Part shown: positions 54,736-64,000 of the stretch, piece after piece
Numbering within the stretch: position 1 is the stretch's first letter
Layout: every line of letters starts with the position of its first letter
Notes under the pieces: generated by a model
What the model was told of the DNA's origin: nothing
Seen by the model: only the letters and a program-made list of their open reading frames with translations
Database searches by the model: none
DNA from: Prochlorococcus marinus str. MIT 9312
Lineage (GTDB): Bacteria > Cyanobacteriota > Cyanobacteriia > PCC-6307 > Cyanobiaceae
NCBI RefSeq assembly: GCF_000012645.1
Contig: NC_007577.1
Location: forward strand, 1,426,001-1,490,000
Reading direction: 5' to 3'
Length of the DNA: 64,000 bases
Made by a program: the position numbers and the translations under genes

Positions 54736-56142
54736 ATGGCATTAGTTATTCTACCAGGTTTAAACAATCTCATTGAGGACATTAGTGAGGAAAAAAAGTT
54801 ACCTCCTAATATTGTGGAACTAGCCTTGCGCGAAGCTTTATTAAAAGGATACGAAAAATATAGAAAAACTTTTTACATTGGAGTTGTTGAAGATCCATTT
54901 GATGAAGAATATTTTAATAATTTTGATGTTGGACTAGATCTAGATGAAGAAGGTTATAGGGTATTATCGAGTAAAATAATTGTTGAAGAGGTTGAGAGCG
55001 AAGATCATCAAATATCTCTAGCTGAAGTTAAACAGGTAGCTGAAGATGCTCAAATAGGTGACACAGTTGTTTTAGACGTTACTCCAGAAAAAGAGGATTT
55101 TGGACGAATGGCTGCTTCAACAACAAAGCAAGTGTTAGCCCAAAAATTAAGAGATCAACAAAGAAAAATGATCCAGGAAGAATTTGCGGATTTGGAAGAC
55201 CCTGTTTTAACTGCAAGAGTTATAAGATTTGAAAGGCAATCAGTCATTATGGGAGTAAGTTCTGGTATTGGTAGACCTGAAGTTGAGGCCGAACTTCCCA
55301 AGAGAGATCAATTACCTAATGATAATTACAGAGCAAATGCAACTTTTAAAGTATTTTTGAAAGAAGTTAGCGAAATAGCCAGAAAAGGACCACAACTTTT
55401 TGTCAGTAGAGCAAATGCTGGTTTAGTGGTTTATTTATTTGAAAATGAAGTCCCGGAAATTCAAGAAGGTACAGTAAAAATTGTTGCTGTTTCAAGAGAA
55501 GCAAACCCTCCTTCAAGAGGTGTTGGCCCAAGAACGAAAGTAGCAGTAGACAGTGTAGAACAAGAAGTGGACCCCGTAGGAGCGTGTATTGGGGCTAGAG
55601 GAGCGAGAATTCAACAAGTAGTTAATGAACTAAGAGGAGAAAAAATTGATGTTATAAAATGGTCATCTGATCCAATACAGTATATTTTAAACTCTTTAAG
55701 TCCTGCGAAAGTTGATCAAGTAAGACTAGTTGACCCAGCAGGGCAACATGCCCATGTACTAGTTCCTCCTGATCAATTGAGTCTCGCAATTGGTAGAGAA
55801 GGCCAAAATGTAAGACTTGCCGCAAGATTAACTGGTTGGAAGATTGATGTTAAAAACTCACATGAATACGATCAGAAAGCTGAAGATGCGGCAGTATCTG
55901 AATTAATCATTCAAAGGGAAGATGAAGAGAATCTCCAGCGAGAAGCTGAGCTAAGATTAGAAGCAGAACAAGCTGAGCGCGCTGCAGAAGATGCAAGATT
56001 AAGAGAGCTTTATCCCCTTCCAGAAGATGATCAAGAATATGAAGAAGAAGAACAATACGGAGAAGGAGACTTATCAGATAATGACCAATTAGAGACTCTT
56101 CAAGATAGTGAAATTGCCGCAAAAGAGGAGAGAAAGCGGTGA
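54736..56142 (+). CDS. nusA: Transcription factor NusA
   Basis: This 468-residue elongation factor binds RNA polymerase and affects pausing, termination and antitermination. The N-terminal polymerase-binding domain spans about 1-130 and an S1 domain about 135-205 (GDTVVLDVTPEKEDFGRMAA precedes it). Two KH domains lie at about 230-375 (VGACIGARGARIQQV and SLAIGREGQNVRLAARL). The last 90 residues are an acidic Glu/Asp-rich tail. Its stop overlaps the next start (GTGA). Confidence 0.97.
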   Translation: MALVILPGLNNLIEDISEEKKLPPNIVELALREALLKGYEKYRKTFYIGVVEDPFDEEYFNNFDVGLDLDEEGYRVLSSKIIVEEVESEDHQISLAEVKQVAEDAQIGDTVVLDVTPEKEDFGRMAASTTKQVLAQKLRDQQRKMIQEEFADLEDPVLTARVIRFERQSVIMGVSSGIGRPEVEAELPKRDQLPNDNYRANATFKVFLKEVSEIARKGPQLFVSRANAGLVVYLFENEVPEIQEGTVKIVAVSREANPPSRGVGPRTKVAVDSVEQEVDPVGACIGARGARIQQVVNELRGEKIDVIKWSSDPIQYILNSLSPAKVDQVRLVDPAGQHAHVLVPPDQLSLAIGREGQNVRLAARLTGWKIDVKNSHEYDQKAEDAAVSELIIQREDEENLQREAELRLEAEQAERAAEDARLRELYPLPEDDQEYEEEEQYGEGDLSDNDQLETLQDSEIAAKEERKR

Positions 56143-56420
56143 TACAACAAAGACCTGTTTTGCGTATATGCATTTCATGTAGAAAAACATATGACAGGAA
56201 AAATCTTTTAAAGATTACCAAAGATCATAAGCAAGGCATTATGTTTCATAAGGGAATGGGGCGATCAGCTTACATTTGCAAGTCAAACAAATGTTACTCA
56301 GATTCCAAGATCAAAAAAAAGCTTCAAAAAGCTTTAAAAACATTTTTAGAACCTCAATTTATTGAAATTTTTGAAAAAGAAATTACAAGCTATAATGACT
56401 ATCCCATTGAGGGAATATAA
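56139..56420 (+). CDS. ylxR: YlxR-family RNA-binding protein (DUF448)
   Basis: This 93-residue basic protein contains the YlxR signature RICISCRKTYDRKNLLKI (residues about 9-26) and a GRSAYIC segment near 42-48. The family, also called DUF448, is nucleic-acid binding and regarded as a nucleoid or RNA-associated regulator. The start is GTG at 56139, overlapping the nusA stop. Its location between nusA and infB is universal in many bacteria. Confidence 0.92.
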   Translation: MIQQRPVLRICISCRKTYDRKNLLKITKDHKQGIMFHKGMGRSAYICKSNKCYSDSKIKKKLQKALKTFLEPQFIEIFEKEITSYNDYPIEGI

Positions 56421-56467
56421 TTAAATTAAATCCTCTTTAATTTCAAAAAGAGTACAAATCAGATTAA

Positions 56468-59400
56468 ATGACTATCAGCGATAAAATCAGAATTTACGAA
56501 CTTTCCAGAGACTTAAATCTGGAAAATAAAGATATATTGGATGCCGCTCAAAAACTCTCAATTTCAGTAAAAAGCCATAGCAGTTCTATTAGTGTAGAAG
56601 AGGCAAAAAAAATAAAAAATCTTATTAATAAAAAGAATTCAGATAAACAAATACTTTCTATTAATAAACCTTCAAATAAAAAAGATAATTACAAACAAAA
56701 CAAAGAAGATAAATCTCCTGTCATTTCTTCTGTCAAAGGGAAACCTCTCAAAGATAATTCAAACAAAAAACAACTATTGAACAAACCTCTTAATAAGCCT
56801 GAGAGTCTAAAAGTAATTCCAAATCAACTTAAAAATCCCAATAAACCCAATATTTATAACAGTTCGCAATCTCAAGCAAATCTCACAAATCAAAATACAA
56901 AGAGTAAACCATCAGAACATTTCAACAAAGATAAAAAAACTTTCCGAAATAACACAATCCCACCTATCAAAACTCCGGCAAAACCGCCTATTCAACTTAT
57001 TGCAAAGCCTAAAAATATAAATAATAATCTTAAATCTAATGAATCTTCCAAGAACATCCCCAATTCAGGAGATAAAAGAGAACTATCACTCAAACCTGAT
57101 CAAAATAGGAACAAACCTAAACCAAAAAATTCTAATAATAGAAGAAACACCCCTGAGCTAGTAGGTGCCCCGATAAGAAGAGACGATCCTAATAAGCAAA
57201 ATAACAAGCAAAACATTACTTTTAAACAAACTGTCTCCAACAGACCTGGTACTCCAAACAGACCTGGTACTCCAAACAGACCTGGCATGCCCAATAGGCC
57301 TGGATTAAGAAACAAACCAACAGATCAAGGCAGACCTGGCTCATTTAACAGACAAGCCAATCCAAATAGAGCTGGTGCTCCAAACAGACCTGGCATGCCC
57401 AATAGGCCTGGATTAAGAAACAAACCAACAGATCAAGGCAGACCTGGCTCATTTAATAGACAAGCAAATCCAAATAGAGCTGGTGCTCCAAACAGACCTG
57501 GCATGCCCAATAGGCCTGGCTCAAGATTTAATAGTCAAAAGTCCACTGGGATTAGGAAACCAGTATCGCCTAATGAACTTTTACAACTTCAAAAAACTAA
57601 TAAATCTGAAAAAGATACACTAGCTAAAACAAATAACCAAAAACAAAATATTGAGTCGCCTAAACAAAAGGCAAAAGCTCCTGCTAGTCGTCCAAATGCT
57701 GTCCCGAGTTCCAAAAAACCCCCTCATAGACCATTTTCAAACAGTTCAAAAAAACCAGGACGGAAAGATTGGGATGATAGTGCAAAACTAGAAGCACTAA
57801 GAAATAAAAATCCCCAGAAACAAAGGCAGAAAGTTCATATTATCGGAGAGAATGATGATTCATTAACATCTGAAACCAGTGGATATTCAGGCGAAAAAAT
57901 TTCAATATTATCAGCTAGTTTGGCACGTCCAAAGAAAGAAAAATCTGAAGAATCTAAGTCTCATAAATCTACAAAACAATTCAAGAAAAAGAAAAAAGAG
58001 ACCACAAGGCAAAGACAGAAAAGAAGAGCAATGGAATTAAAGGCTGCCAAAGAGGCCAAACAAGTCAGGCCTGAAATGATAATAGTTCCCGAAGATAATT
58101 TAACGGTTCAAGAATTAGCTGATAAATTAAGTCTTGAAAGTTCTGAAATAATCAAATCTCTTTTCTTTAAAGGAATAACAGCAACTGTAACTCAATCACT
58201 TGACTTAGCAACTATTGAAACAGTAGCAGAAGAATTTGGGGTACCTGTTTTGCAAGATGATATCCAAGAGGCCGCAGAGAAAACAGTAGATATGATTGAA
58301 TCTGATGATTTCGATAGTCTAATAAAAAGACCGCCTGTTATTACAGTAATGGGTCATGTAGATCATGGGAAAACAAGTCTTCTAGATTCCATCAGAGAAT
58401 CAAGAGTAGCATCTGGAGAAGCAGGAGGGATCACTCAACATATAGGCGCCTATCAAGTTGAATTTAAACACGAATCTAAAAAGAAAAAATTGACTTTTCT
58501 TGATACTCCTGGTCATGAAGCCTTTACAGCAATGAGAGCAAGGGGCACAAAAGTTACTGATGTGGCAGTACTTGTAGTAGCAGCAGATGATGGCTGCAGA
58601 CCTCAAACACTGGAGGCTATTAGTCATGCAAGAGCTGCAAAAGTACCAATTGTTGTTGCAATAAATAAAATTGATAAAGAAGGGGCATCTCCAGAAAGAG
58701 TCAAGCAGGAACTATCAGAAAAAGATTTAATTGCTGAAGATTGGGGAGGAGATACAGTGATGGTTCCAGTAAGTGCGATAAAAAAACAAAATATTGATAA
58801 ATTGCTCGAAATGATTCTACTAGTTTCAGAAGTAGAAGATTTACAAGCTAACCCTGACAGATCGGCCAAAGGAACCGTTATTGAAGCTCACCTAGATAAA
58901 GCCAAAGGGCCTGTTGCTACTTTGTTAGTACAAAATGGAACCTTAAAATCTGGGGATGTTTTGGCTGCAGGTTCAGTCCTTGGAAAAATTAGAGCAATGG
59001 TTGATGAACATGGCAATAGAATCAAAGAAGCAGGACCATCATTCCCAGTGGAAGCATTAGGATTCAGTGAAGTACCAACAGCAGGAGATGAATTTGAAGT
59101 CTACCCTGATGAGAAAACTGCTAGAGCTATTGTCGGAGACAGAGCCACAGATGCTAGAGCAACAAAATTAGCTCAGCAAATGGCCTCTAGAAGAGTTACC
59201 CTATCTTCCTTATCAACTCAAGCAAATGATGGAGAATTAAAAGAGTTAAACTTAATTCTCAAAGCTGATGTTCAAGGTAGTGTAGAAGCGATATTGGGAT
59301 CACTAGAACAATTACCAAAAAATGAAGTTCAAGTCAGAGTTCTACTTTCTGCTCCGGGAGAAATAACTGAGACAGATATAGATCTCGCAGCTGCATCAGG

Positions 59401-59854
59401 CTCAGTAATCATTGGATTTAACACCTCATTGGCATCTGGAGCGAAGAGAGCAGCTGATGCGAATGATGTTGACATAAGAGAATATGAAGTAATCTATAAA
59501 CTCTTAGAAGACATTCAGCTGGCTATGGAAGGTCTACTTGAGCCTGATCTTGTCGAAGAATCATTAGGCAAAGCCGAAGTTCGAGCAACTTTCGCAGTTG
59601 GTAAAGGAGCTATCGCAGGTTGTTATATACAAACTGGTAAATTACAACGGAATTGTTCTCTTAGAGTTATTAGATCGGATAAAGTAATTTTTGAGGGTAA
59701 TTTAGACTCACTAAAAAGGTCTAAAGATGATGTTAAAGAAGTAAATACAGGATTTGAATGTGGAGTTGGTTGTGATAAATTCTCTTCTTGGACTGAAGGC
59801 GACATAATCGAAGCATTCAAATTTGTTACTAAAAAGAGAACATTAACGCAATAA
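56468..59854 (+). CDS. infB: Translation initiation factor IF-2
   Basis: This 1128-residue GTPase brings initiator tRNA to the ribosome. The first 50 residues are an IF2 N-terminal domain. Residues about 50-510 are a low-complexity Lys/Asn/Pro-rich linker, including a near-perfect 36-residue repeat ([16 protein letters not shown] type). A second IF2-N domain lies near 545-600. The GTP site GHVDHGKT is at 629-636, DTPGHE about 678-683 and NKID near 732. The C-terminal domains are complete. It is the last gene of the operon, 47 bases after ylxR. Confidence 0.98.
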   Translation: MTISDKIRIYELSRDLNLENKDILDAAQKLSISVKSHSSSISVEEAKKIKNLINKKNSDKQILSINKPSNKKDNYKQNKEDKSPVISSVKGKPLKDNSNKKQLLNKPLNKPESLKVIPNQLKNPNKPNIYNSSQSQANLTNQNTKSKPSEHFNKDKKTFRNNTIPPIKTPAKPPIQLIAKPKNINNNLKSNESSKNIPNSGDKRELSLKPDQNRNKPKPKNSNNRRNTPELVGAPIRRDDPNKQNNKQNITFKQTVSNRPGTPNRPGTPNRPGMPNRPGLRNKPTDQGRPGSFNRQANPNRAGAPNRPGMPNRPGLRNKPTDQGRPGSFNRQANPNRAGAPNRPGMPNRPGSRFNSQKSTGIRKPVSPNELLQLQKTNKSEKDTLAKTNNQKQNIESPKQKAKAPASRPNAVPSSKKPPHRPFSNSSKKPGRKDWDDSAKLEALRNKNPQKQRQKVHIIGENDDSLTSETSGYSGEKISILSASLARPKKEKSEESKSHKSTKQFKKKKKETTRQRQKRRAMELKAAKEAKQVRPEMIIVPEDNLTVQELADKLSLESSEIIKSLFFKGITATVTQSLDLATIETVAEEFGVPVLQDDIQEAAEKTVDMIESDDFDSLIKRPPVITVMGHVDHGKTSLLDSIRESRVASGEAGGITQHIGAYQVEFKHESKKKKLTFLDTPGHEAFTAMRARGTKVTDVAVLVVAADDGCRPQTLEAISHARAAKVPIVVAINKIDKEGASPERVKQELSEKDLIAEDWGGDTVMVPVSAIKKQNIDKLLEMILLVSEVEDLQANPDRSAKGTVIEAHLDKAKGPVATLLVQNGTLKSGDVLAAGSVLGKIRAMVDEHGNRIKEAGPSFPVEALGFSEVPTAGDEFEVYPDEKTARAIVGDRATDARATKLAQQMASRRVTLSSLSTQANDGELKELNLILKADVQGSVEAILGSLEQLPKNEVQVRVLLSAPGEITETDIDLAAASGSVIIGFNTSLASGAKRAADANDVDIREYEVIYKLLEDIQLAMEGLLEPDLVEESLGKAEVRATFAVGKGAIAGCYIQTGKLQRNCSLRVIRSDKVIFEGNLDSLKRSKDDVKEVNTGFECGVGCDKFSSWTEGDIIEAFKFVTKKRTLTQ
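57241..57519 (+). repeat. Tandem repeats inside infB: 18-bp and 108-bp units
   Basis: Two identical 18-bp units, CAGACCTGGTACTCCAAA, sit at 57241-57258 and 57259-57276. Then a 108-bp unit occupies 57284-57391 and again 57392-57499, differing at only two third-codon positions, followed by the first 20 bases of a third copy from 57500. All lengths are multiples of three, so the frame is preserved and both copies encode the same 36 residues. The repeated peptide is Asn/Arg/Pro/Gly-rich. Confidence 0.93.
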
Positions 59855-59870
59855 CTAAGTATTTAATTCG

Positions 59871-60107
59871 TTAGTCTTTATTCCTATCAAAAAATAATAG
59901 AGTAGGGAACAGTATACAAGCACCCAATTGTATAAAAAGGTTATTTTGCTGTAATTCACTGCCACTCGAAATTTTGGAAAGCATTATTAGAAGGCCCAAA
60001 AATGCAGAACCACTAAAAGCTATCCACAATATTCTCCTTAATCCCTTGAAGGGAGTCTGGGTTTCCTTTAATAATTTCTTTTTTAATTCAGGATCTATTT
60101 TTGACAT
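59871..60107 (-). CDS. DUF3493 (LPA1/Rep27-like) small membrane protein
   Basis: This 78-residue protein, from ATG at 60107, has a basic N-terminal segment with the pattern ETQTPFKGLRRILWIAFSGSA (residues about 16-36, split at the membrane edge) and two hydrophobic spans (about 26-45 and 56-74). The pattern resembles DUF3493, which occurs in photosystem II repair factors LPA1/Rep27 of plants and algae and as a stand-alone protein in cyanobacteria. A TTG at 60119 is a less likely start. It converges on infB with 16 bases between stops. Confidence 0.75.
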   Translation of the reverse strand: MSKIDPELKKKLLKETQTPFKGLRRILWIAFSGSAFLGLLIMLSKISSGSELQQNNLFIQLGACILFPTLLFFDRNKD

Positions 60108-60140
60108 AAATACTTGCAATCATAAACTTAAGTCTATATA

Positions 60141-60156
60141 AAAATATTAATATTTT
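60141..60156. promoter_or_regulatory. 16-base AT palindrome in front of tRNA-Thr
   Basis: AAAATATTAATATTTT is a perfect palindrome ending six bases before the tRNA gene. It sits in the short divergent region between the DUF3493 gene and tRNA-Thr, so it may be part of one or both promoters, or a chance AT-rich palindrome. Confidence 0.3.
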
Positions 60157-60162
60157 AATTAA

Positions 60163-60234
60163 GCCGATATAGCTCAGCGGCAGAGCAACTGTCTCGTAAA
60201 CAGTAGGTCATTGGTTCAATTCCAATTATCGGCA
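60163..60234 (+). tRNA. tRNA-Thr (anticodon CGT)
   Basis: The 72-base sequence folds as a full cloverleaf. The acceptor stem is GCCGATA paired with TATCGGC, with A as discriminator base. The D stem is GCTC/GAGC, the anticodon stem ACTGT/ACAGT, and the T arm ATTGG-TTCAATT-CCAAT. The anticodon CGT at 60195-60197 reads the threonine codon ACG. The terminal CCA is not encoded (the next bases are TTT), so it is added after transcription. Confidence 0.97.
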
Positions 60235-60372
60235 TTTACAAAGCAAATTTAAAACTATAATTAACCATATACAATTATATATGTAAATAATACTTGAAAA
60301 GCATGGAAATTAATATTAATAAAGTAAATAATCCATATATACTAGATTGTTATTAACAAACTGTATAAAGTA

Positions 60373-61464
60373 ATGAAATCTGTTAATAGTTGGAATTTAA
60401 CTAATAATAAACTTCATCAATTATTCAAAGAAAATAACGAATTTATTTCAATTAAAGTCCGAGGTAATACTTGGGAGCCAATAACAAGATGGCTAAGATT
60501 TGATTCAAGAATATTTAGAGAAACTACTAGCAAAGCAAGAATAAATTTATACGATATTGAGTCTCTAGCAGAAATTTATAACTATAGATCAGTTAGATGG
60601 AAAGCAAAAAAATTAACTCCTTTACCCACTAAGCTAATTCCAAAATCTCTAAAAAATATTTTTCGCAAAATACCAATAGTAAAAGAACTTGCCTACGAGC
60701 TCGAAATAGTTTTTTATAAATATAGTGAAAATGTTTCCCAACATTTAATATCAATAGTAATTCCTGCAAGAAATGAAGCTGGTAATAAAGAACTTTTAAT
60801 TAATGCTTTAAATAAATTCAAAAATATACCCAATAAATTAGAAATTATTTTTGTTGAAGGTAACAGCAATGATAATACATATGAGATTTTGAAAGAGTTA
60901 AAAGAAAATTTCTCAAATTTCTTCAAGATATCTCTTTTACAACAAACTTCTAAAGGAAAGAAAAATGCAGTTGTAGAGGGATTTAATATTTCTTCAGGTG
61001 AAACCCTAGCCATAATTGATAGTGATTTTACTGTAGATATTGATGACAGTATTGCAGCAATTATGGAATCAACCAAAAATAAAAATATCCTAATTAATTG
61101 CGCCCGCACAACTTTTCCAATGGAAAAAGATGCGATGAGATGGGCAAATTATATAGGCAATAGACTCTTTGCAATATTTCTATCAATTCTCATAAATAAG
61201 CCTGTATCAGATTCACTCTGTGGAACAAAAGTTTTTTCAAGAAAATTCTTTAAACTTATGAAACAAAACGGAAGTTGGGATTCCAAGTCTGACCCATTTG
61301 GAGACTTTACAATAATTTTTGAAGCTGCAAACAATAATATTAAAATACTAAATTATCCTGTTAGATATTACGCTAGGAAATCTGGAGCACCTAATATATC
61401 TAGATGGATAGATGGATTAAAACTTCTCAAAGTATGCTGGATTTATATGATTTCTGATATTTGA
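60373..61464 (+). CDS. Glycosyltransferase family 2 protein
   Basis: This 363-residue protein contains a GT-A glycosyltransferase domain from about residue 127: ISIVIPARNEAGN, the EIIFVEGNSNDNT segment, and the metal-binding Asp216-Ser-Asp218 (IIDSDFTVD). The first 120 residues are an unassigned, basic N-terminal region. The last part contains a conserved GxKVFSRKFF-type segment of dolichol-phosphate-mannose-like enzymes. The acceptor is unknown; cell-surface polysaccharide or lipid glycosylation is likely. It lies 138 bases after tRNA-Thr, and a radical SAM gene follows in the same direction. Confidence 0.85.
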   Translation: MKSVNSWNLTNNKLHQLFKENNEFISIKVRGNTWEPITRWLRFDSRIFRETTSKARINLYDIESLAEIYNYRSVRWKAKKLTPLPTKLIPKSLKNIFRKIPIVKELAYELEIVFYKYSENVSQHLISIVIPARNEAGNKELLINALNKFKNIPNKLEIIFVEGNSNDNTYEILKELKENFSNFFKISLLQQTSKGKKNAVVEGFNISSGETLAIIDSDFTVDIDDSIAAIMESTKNKNILINCARTTFPMEKDAMRWANYIGNRLFAIFLSILINKPVSDSLCGTKVFSRKFFKLMKQNGSWDSKSDPFGDFTIIFEAANNNIKILNYPVRYYARKSGAPNISRWIDGLKLLKVCWIYMISDI

Positions 61465-61570
61465 ATTTAATTAAATTTTCGTTAGTATTTTCTAGGGATT
61501 TTTAATTTCTCCAAATTAGTAATAAAATAGTTAGATTCTTAAAGAAAATAAATTCATTAAATTTCATGAC

Positions 61571-63190
61571 ATGAATTTTAATTTGAAGTTGAAAAAATTA
61601 AATAAAAAAAGTTACCACAGAAATCACTATGGAAAAATCCTAACTGTAAGATTGCCATGTAATCCGATATTTCCAATAGGACCTATTTATTTAGCAGACC
61701 ATATTCATAAATGTTTTCCAAATATAGAGCAACAATTTATTGATCTAGCAATAATTCCATCTAATAAAGTTTCCAAATATTTATCGAGAAAAATTGATCA
61801 ATTTAGACCTCATCTAATCATTTTTTCATGGAGAGATATACAAATTTATGCACCTGTTGATGGCAGAAGTGGAAATCCCCTACAAAACTCTTTTGAGGTT
61901 TTCTACTCAAAAAATATCCTTAAAAAAATCAGGGGTTCTTGGGGAGGATTAAAATTAATTGCATCTCATTATGGAGAAATATATAGAAATACTGCTTTAG
62001 TCAAAATGGGTCTAAAAAGAGCACAAAAATACAACAAAGATGTAACTGTAATTTTAGGAGGCGGAGCAGTTAGTGTCTTCTATGAACAATTAGGCAATCT
62101 ACTTCCAAAAGGAACTGTAATTTCAGTTGGAGAGGGAGAAAATCTAATAGAGAAAATTATTAGGGGAGATTCTATAGAGGAAGAAAGATGTTATTTTGCT
62201 GGACAAAAACCTCGGAACAAATTAATACATGAACAACCTTCAGGCACTATTAAAACTGCCTGCAACTATAAATATATCAAATCAATATGGCCTGAATTCA
62301 ATTGGTATATAGAAGGTGGAGATTACTATGTAGGGGTGCAAACAAAAAGAGGTTGTCCTCATAATTGTTGTTTCTGTGTTTATACAGTTGTGGAGGGGAA
62401 GCAGGTTCGCGTGAATCCTGTTAAGGAAGTGATCAAAGAAATGAAGCAATTGTATGATCTTGGAGTGAGGGGATTTTGGTTCACAGATGCACAGTTTATT
62501 CCAGCCAAAAAACATATTGAAGATGCAAAAATACTTTTGCAAGCTATTAAGGATCAAGGCTGGGAAGATATTAATTGGGCTGCATACATCAGAGCAGATA
62601 ATATTGATGCTGAGCTAGCTCAGCTTATGGTGGATACAGGTATGAGCTATTTTGAAATAGGTATCACCTCAGGATCTCAAGAACTTGTTAGAAAAATGAG
62701 ATTAGCATATGACCTTGAAACAGTATTAAATAATTGCAGAATGCTAGTCGAATCAGGTTTCAAGAACCATGTTTCAGTCAATTATTCATTTAATGTTTTT
62801 GATGAAACGCCAAGCACCATTAGACAAACAATTGCTTACCATAGAGAATTAGAAAAAATTTTTGGTAAAGGCTTAGTTGATCCAGCTATATTCTTTATAG
62901 GTTTGGAACCTCACACTCTTCTTGAGAAGTACGCCTTAGATCATAAAATTTTGAAGCCGAATTATAATCCAATGAGTATGATGCCCTGGACAGCGAGAAA
63001 ACTTCTGTGGAATCCAGGCTCATTAGGGAAAAAACTTGGTCAGGTTTGCTTAGAAGCTTTTGATAATCAAGAAGATGAATTTGGTAAAACAGTTATCAAC
63101 ATTCTTGAGAGAGAATATGGAAAGTCATCCTTAAAAGAATCCTTAAAAGTCCGTCCCTTGTCAGAACGGAAATTAGCTCATTCTAAATAA
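61571..63190 (+). CDS. B12-binding-type radical SAM protein
   Basis: This 539-residue protein has an N-terminal cobalamin-binding-like region (about residues 30-220, including GPIYLADHIHKCFPNI and ILGGGAVS) and then a radical SAM core with the cluster motif CPHNCCFC, ligands Cys262, Cys266 and Cys269. Members of this class (BchE/methyltransferase-like) catalyse methylations or oxidative ring closures, often in pigment, lipid or natural-product synthesis. The substrate cannot be inferred. It is 106 bases after the glycosyltransferase and converges on clpS. Confidence 0.85.
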   Translation: MNFNLKLKKLNKKSYHRNHYGKILTVRLPCNPIFPIGPIYLADHIHKCFPNIEQQFIDLAIIPSNKVSKYLSRKIDQFRPHLIIFSWRDIQIYAPVDGRSGNPLQNSFEVFYSKNILKKIRGSWGGLKLIASHYGEIYRNTALVKMGLKRAQKYNKDVTVILGGGAVSVFYEQLGNLLPKGTVISVGEGENLIEKIIRGDSIEEERCYFAGQKPRNKLIHEQPSGTIKTACNYKYIKSIWPEFNWYIEGGDYYVGVQTKRGCPHNCCFCVYTVVEGKQVRVNPVKEVIKEMKQLYDLGVRGFWFTDAQFIPAKKHIEDAKILLQAIKDQGWEDINWAAYIRADNIDAELAQLMVDTGMSYFEIGITSGSQELVRKMRLAYDLETVLNNCRMLVESGFKNHVSVNYSFNVFDETPSTIRQTIAYHRELEKIFGKGLVDPAIFFIGLEPHTLLEKYALDHKILKPNYNPMSMMPWTARKLLWNPGSLGKKLGQVCLEAFDNQEDEFGKTVINILEREYGKSSLKESLKVRPLSERKLAHSK

Positions 63191-63209
63191 TAAATTCAAC
63201 CGTTATTAA

Positions 63210-63527
63210 TTAATCCTCTTTCTCAATTGAACTAGAAATTCCTTTCGATTTTAATGATTCTGAGTAGAATTCTGCTGGCTCTAAATCACAAACAATTACC
63301 AAACCTACACCCGTATTGTGTGCCTCTAGCATTATGGCAATAGCATCTTGTTCGCTTAATTGCGGCACAACTTCTCGTAGAGAAATAGTGACATACTCCA
63401 TAGAATTAACTGGGTCATTATGAAGTAAAACCCTATATTTTGGAGATTTATTTTTTAATTCAGCAGGTTTCTTTTCAATCACTGCTGAATTATTACTTAC
63501 ACTTTGTTCTAACTTTATAGATAACAT
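63210..63527 (-). CDS. clpS: ATP-dependent Clp protease adaptor ClpS
   Basis: This 105-residue adaptor delivers N-end-rule substrates to the Clp protease. The binding core is seen as YRVLLHNDPVNSMEYV (residues about 31-46), followed by the conserved AHNTGVGLVIVCDLEPAEFYSE. An N-terminal flexible extension of about 28 residues is normal. It lies 32 bases downstream of dapL in the same direction. Confidence 0.96.
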   Translation of the reverse strand: MLSIKLEQSVSNNSAVIEKKPAELKNKSPKYRVLLHNDPVNSMEYVTISLREVVPQLSEQDAIAIMLEAHNTGVGLVIVCDLEPAEFYSESLKSKGISSSIEKED

Positions 63528-63559
63528 TAAATTTTCTAGAATCTAGATAGTACTAATAA

Positions 63560-64000
63560 TTATATATTAATTATTCTTTCCATTGCATCAAGAACGTTTG
63601 ATCGTGAGTTAAATGCTGACAAACGAAAATAACCCTCTCCTGATAATCCAAATCCGCTCCCAGGTGTACCTACAACACTAACGTTTTGAAGAAGGAAATC
63701 AAAAAAGTTCCAAGATGTCATTTGATCAGGAACTTTAATCCAGATATAAGGAGCATTGTCCCCACCATAAACTTTATATCCTGCAGTCTGAAGTTTATTT
63801 TTCATGATTTTTGCATTTTCCATATAAAAATCAATTAAACCTCTTACCTCTTTCTTCCCTTCAAGAGAATAAACAGCCTCTGCTCCTCTCTGAACCACAT
63901 AACTTACTCCATTGAACTTTGTAGATTGTCGCCTATTCCAAAGAGGCCATAAGTCTATTTCCTCATTTGTTGAGCTCAAACCTTTGAGATTTTTAGGTAT
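63560..64000 (-). CDS. dapL: LL-diaminopimelate aminotransferase, 5' end outside window
   Basis: The visible 146 codons encode the C-terminal third of a PLP aminotransferase that makes LL-diaminopimelate directly from tetrahydrodipicolinate, the lysine and cell-wall route of cyanobacteria and plants. The segment [20 protein letters not shown], then [22 protein letters not shown], is characteristic of Dap[19 protein letters not shown] near the end is also conserved. The gene enters from the right edge and is open in frame across the boundary. Confidence 0.95.
   Translation of the reverse strand: MPKNLKGLSSTNEEIDLWPLWNRRQSTKFNGVSYVVQRGAEAVYSLEGKKEVRGLIDFYMENAKIMKNKLQTAGYKVYGGDNAPYIWIKVPDQMTSWNFFDFLLQNVSVVGTPGSGFGLSGEGYFRLSAFNSRSNVLDAMERIINI

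Noticed and set aside
57241-57519. Short spaced repeats resembling a CRISPR array
   Set aside because: The repeats are in frame, multiples of three, inside infB, and encode Pro/Gly/Asn-rich peptide; there are no unique spacers of regular length and no cas genes.
60266-60283. Terminator hairpin CATATA/TATATG after tRNA-Thr
   Set aside because: The stem is almost wholly A-T, with no T-run after it, and is expected by chance in such AT-rich DNA.
60120-60372. Phage attachment site at tRNA-Thr
   Set aside because: No second copy of the tRNA 3' end and no integrase gene can be seen in the window.

Overview
This looks like a piece of chromosome from a marine picocyanobacterium, most likely a high-light-adapted Prochlorococcus. 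The reasons are the strongly AT-rich sequence, very short gaps between genes, the cyanobacterial split of rpoC into rpoC1 and rpoC2, paired b and b' ATP synthase subunits, a PSRP-3/Ycf65 ribosomal protein, Ycf35, a short high-light-inducible (Hli) protein, CcdA/CcsB cytochrome c maturation, LL-diaminopimelate aminotransferase and a cyanobacterial BioK-type esterase. The strain cannot be named from sequence reading alone.

Layout. Positions 1-3918 hold groL (cut by the left edge) and groES on the minus strand, facing away from atpD-atpC. Positions 3922-6043 are minus-strand genes for PSRP-3, a 52-residue protein and PepP. Positions 6118-10621 form a tight plus-strand run: a DUF21/CBS membrane protein, a DUF697-type GTPase, nadD and nadE. 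Positions 10618-17977 are a minus-strand run: the main ATP synthase operon (atpI-a-c-b'-b-delta-alpha-gamma), then a 2Fe-2S ferredoxin, a 63-residue protein and a DUF3326 protein. Positions 18237-21498 carry ftsW, ccdA and ccsB. After them come queF, a small gene with glnB (PII), tlyA, purB, fumC and a Ski2-like helicase. Positions 29391-33958 are a complete late biotin operon, bioF-bioK-bioC-bioD-bioA. Next are DUF3143 and J-domain genes, rsmG, and a minus-strand set encoding DUF2997, Ycf35, a 4Fe-4S ferredoxin and an aldo/keto reductase. A HEAT-repeat gene, a tiny membrane protein, rlmN, hli and rpoB-rpoC1-rpoC2 follow, then tatD, rpsT, hisD, rpiA and a Deg/HtrA protease. The classical rimP-nusA-ylxR-infB operon is at 54233-59854. 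The right end has a DUF3493 protein, tRNA-Thr(CGT), a glycosyltransferase, a B12-type radical SAM enzyme, clpS and dapL (cut by the right edge).

The content is almost all core metabolism and information processing. I see no insertion sequence, prophage, CRISPR array, defence island or rRNA gene. No stretch over 300 bases lacks a gene; the largest gaps are 23506-23787, 17978-18236, 49436-49672 and 1793-2011. I found no clear exotic system. The most interesting items are the Ycf35/DUF2997/ferredoxin/reductase cluster of unknown role, an unexplained GTPase locked to NAD synthesis genes, alternative RNA stems before atpE, a PII protein with Tyr51 replaced by Phe, a recently duplicated 108-bp repeat in infB, tiny unannotated-size genes, and convergent gene pairs that share their stop codons.
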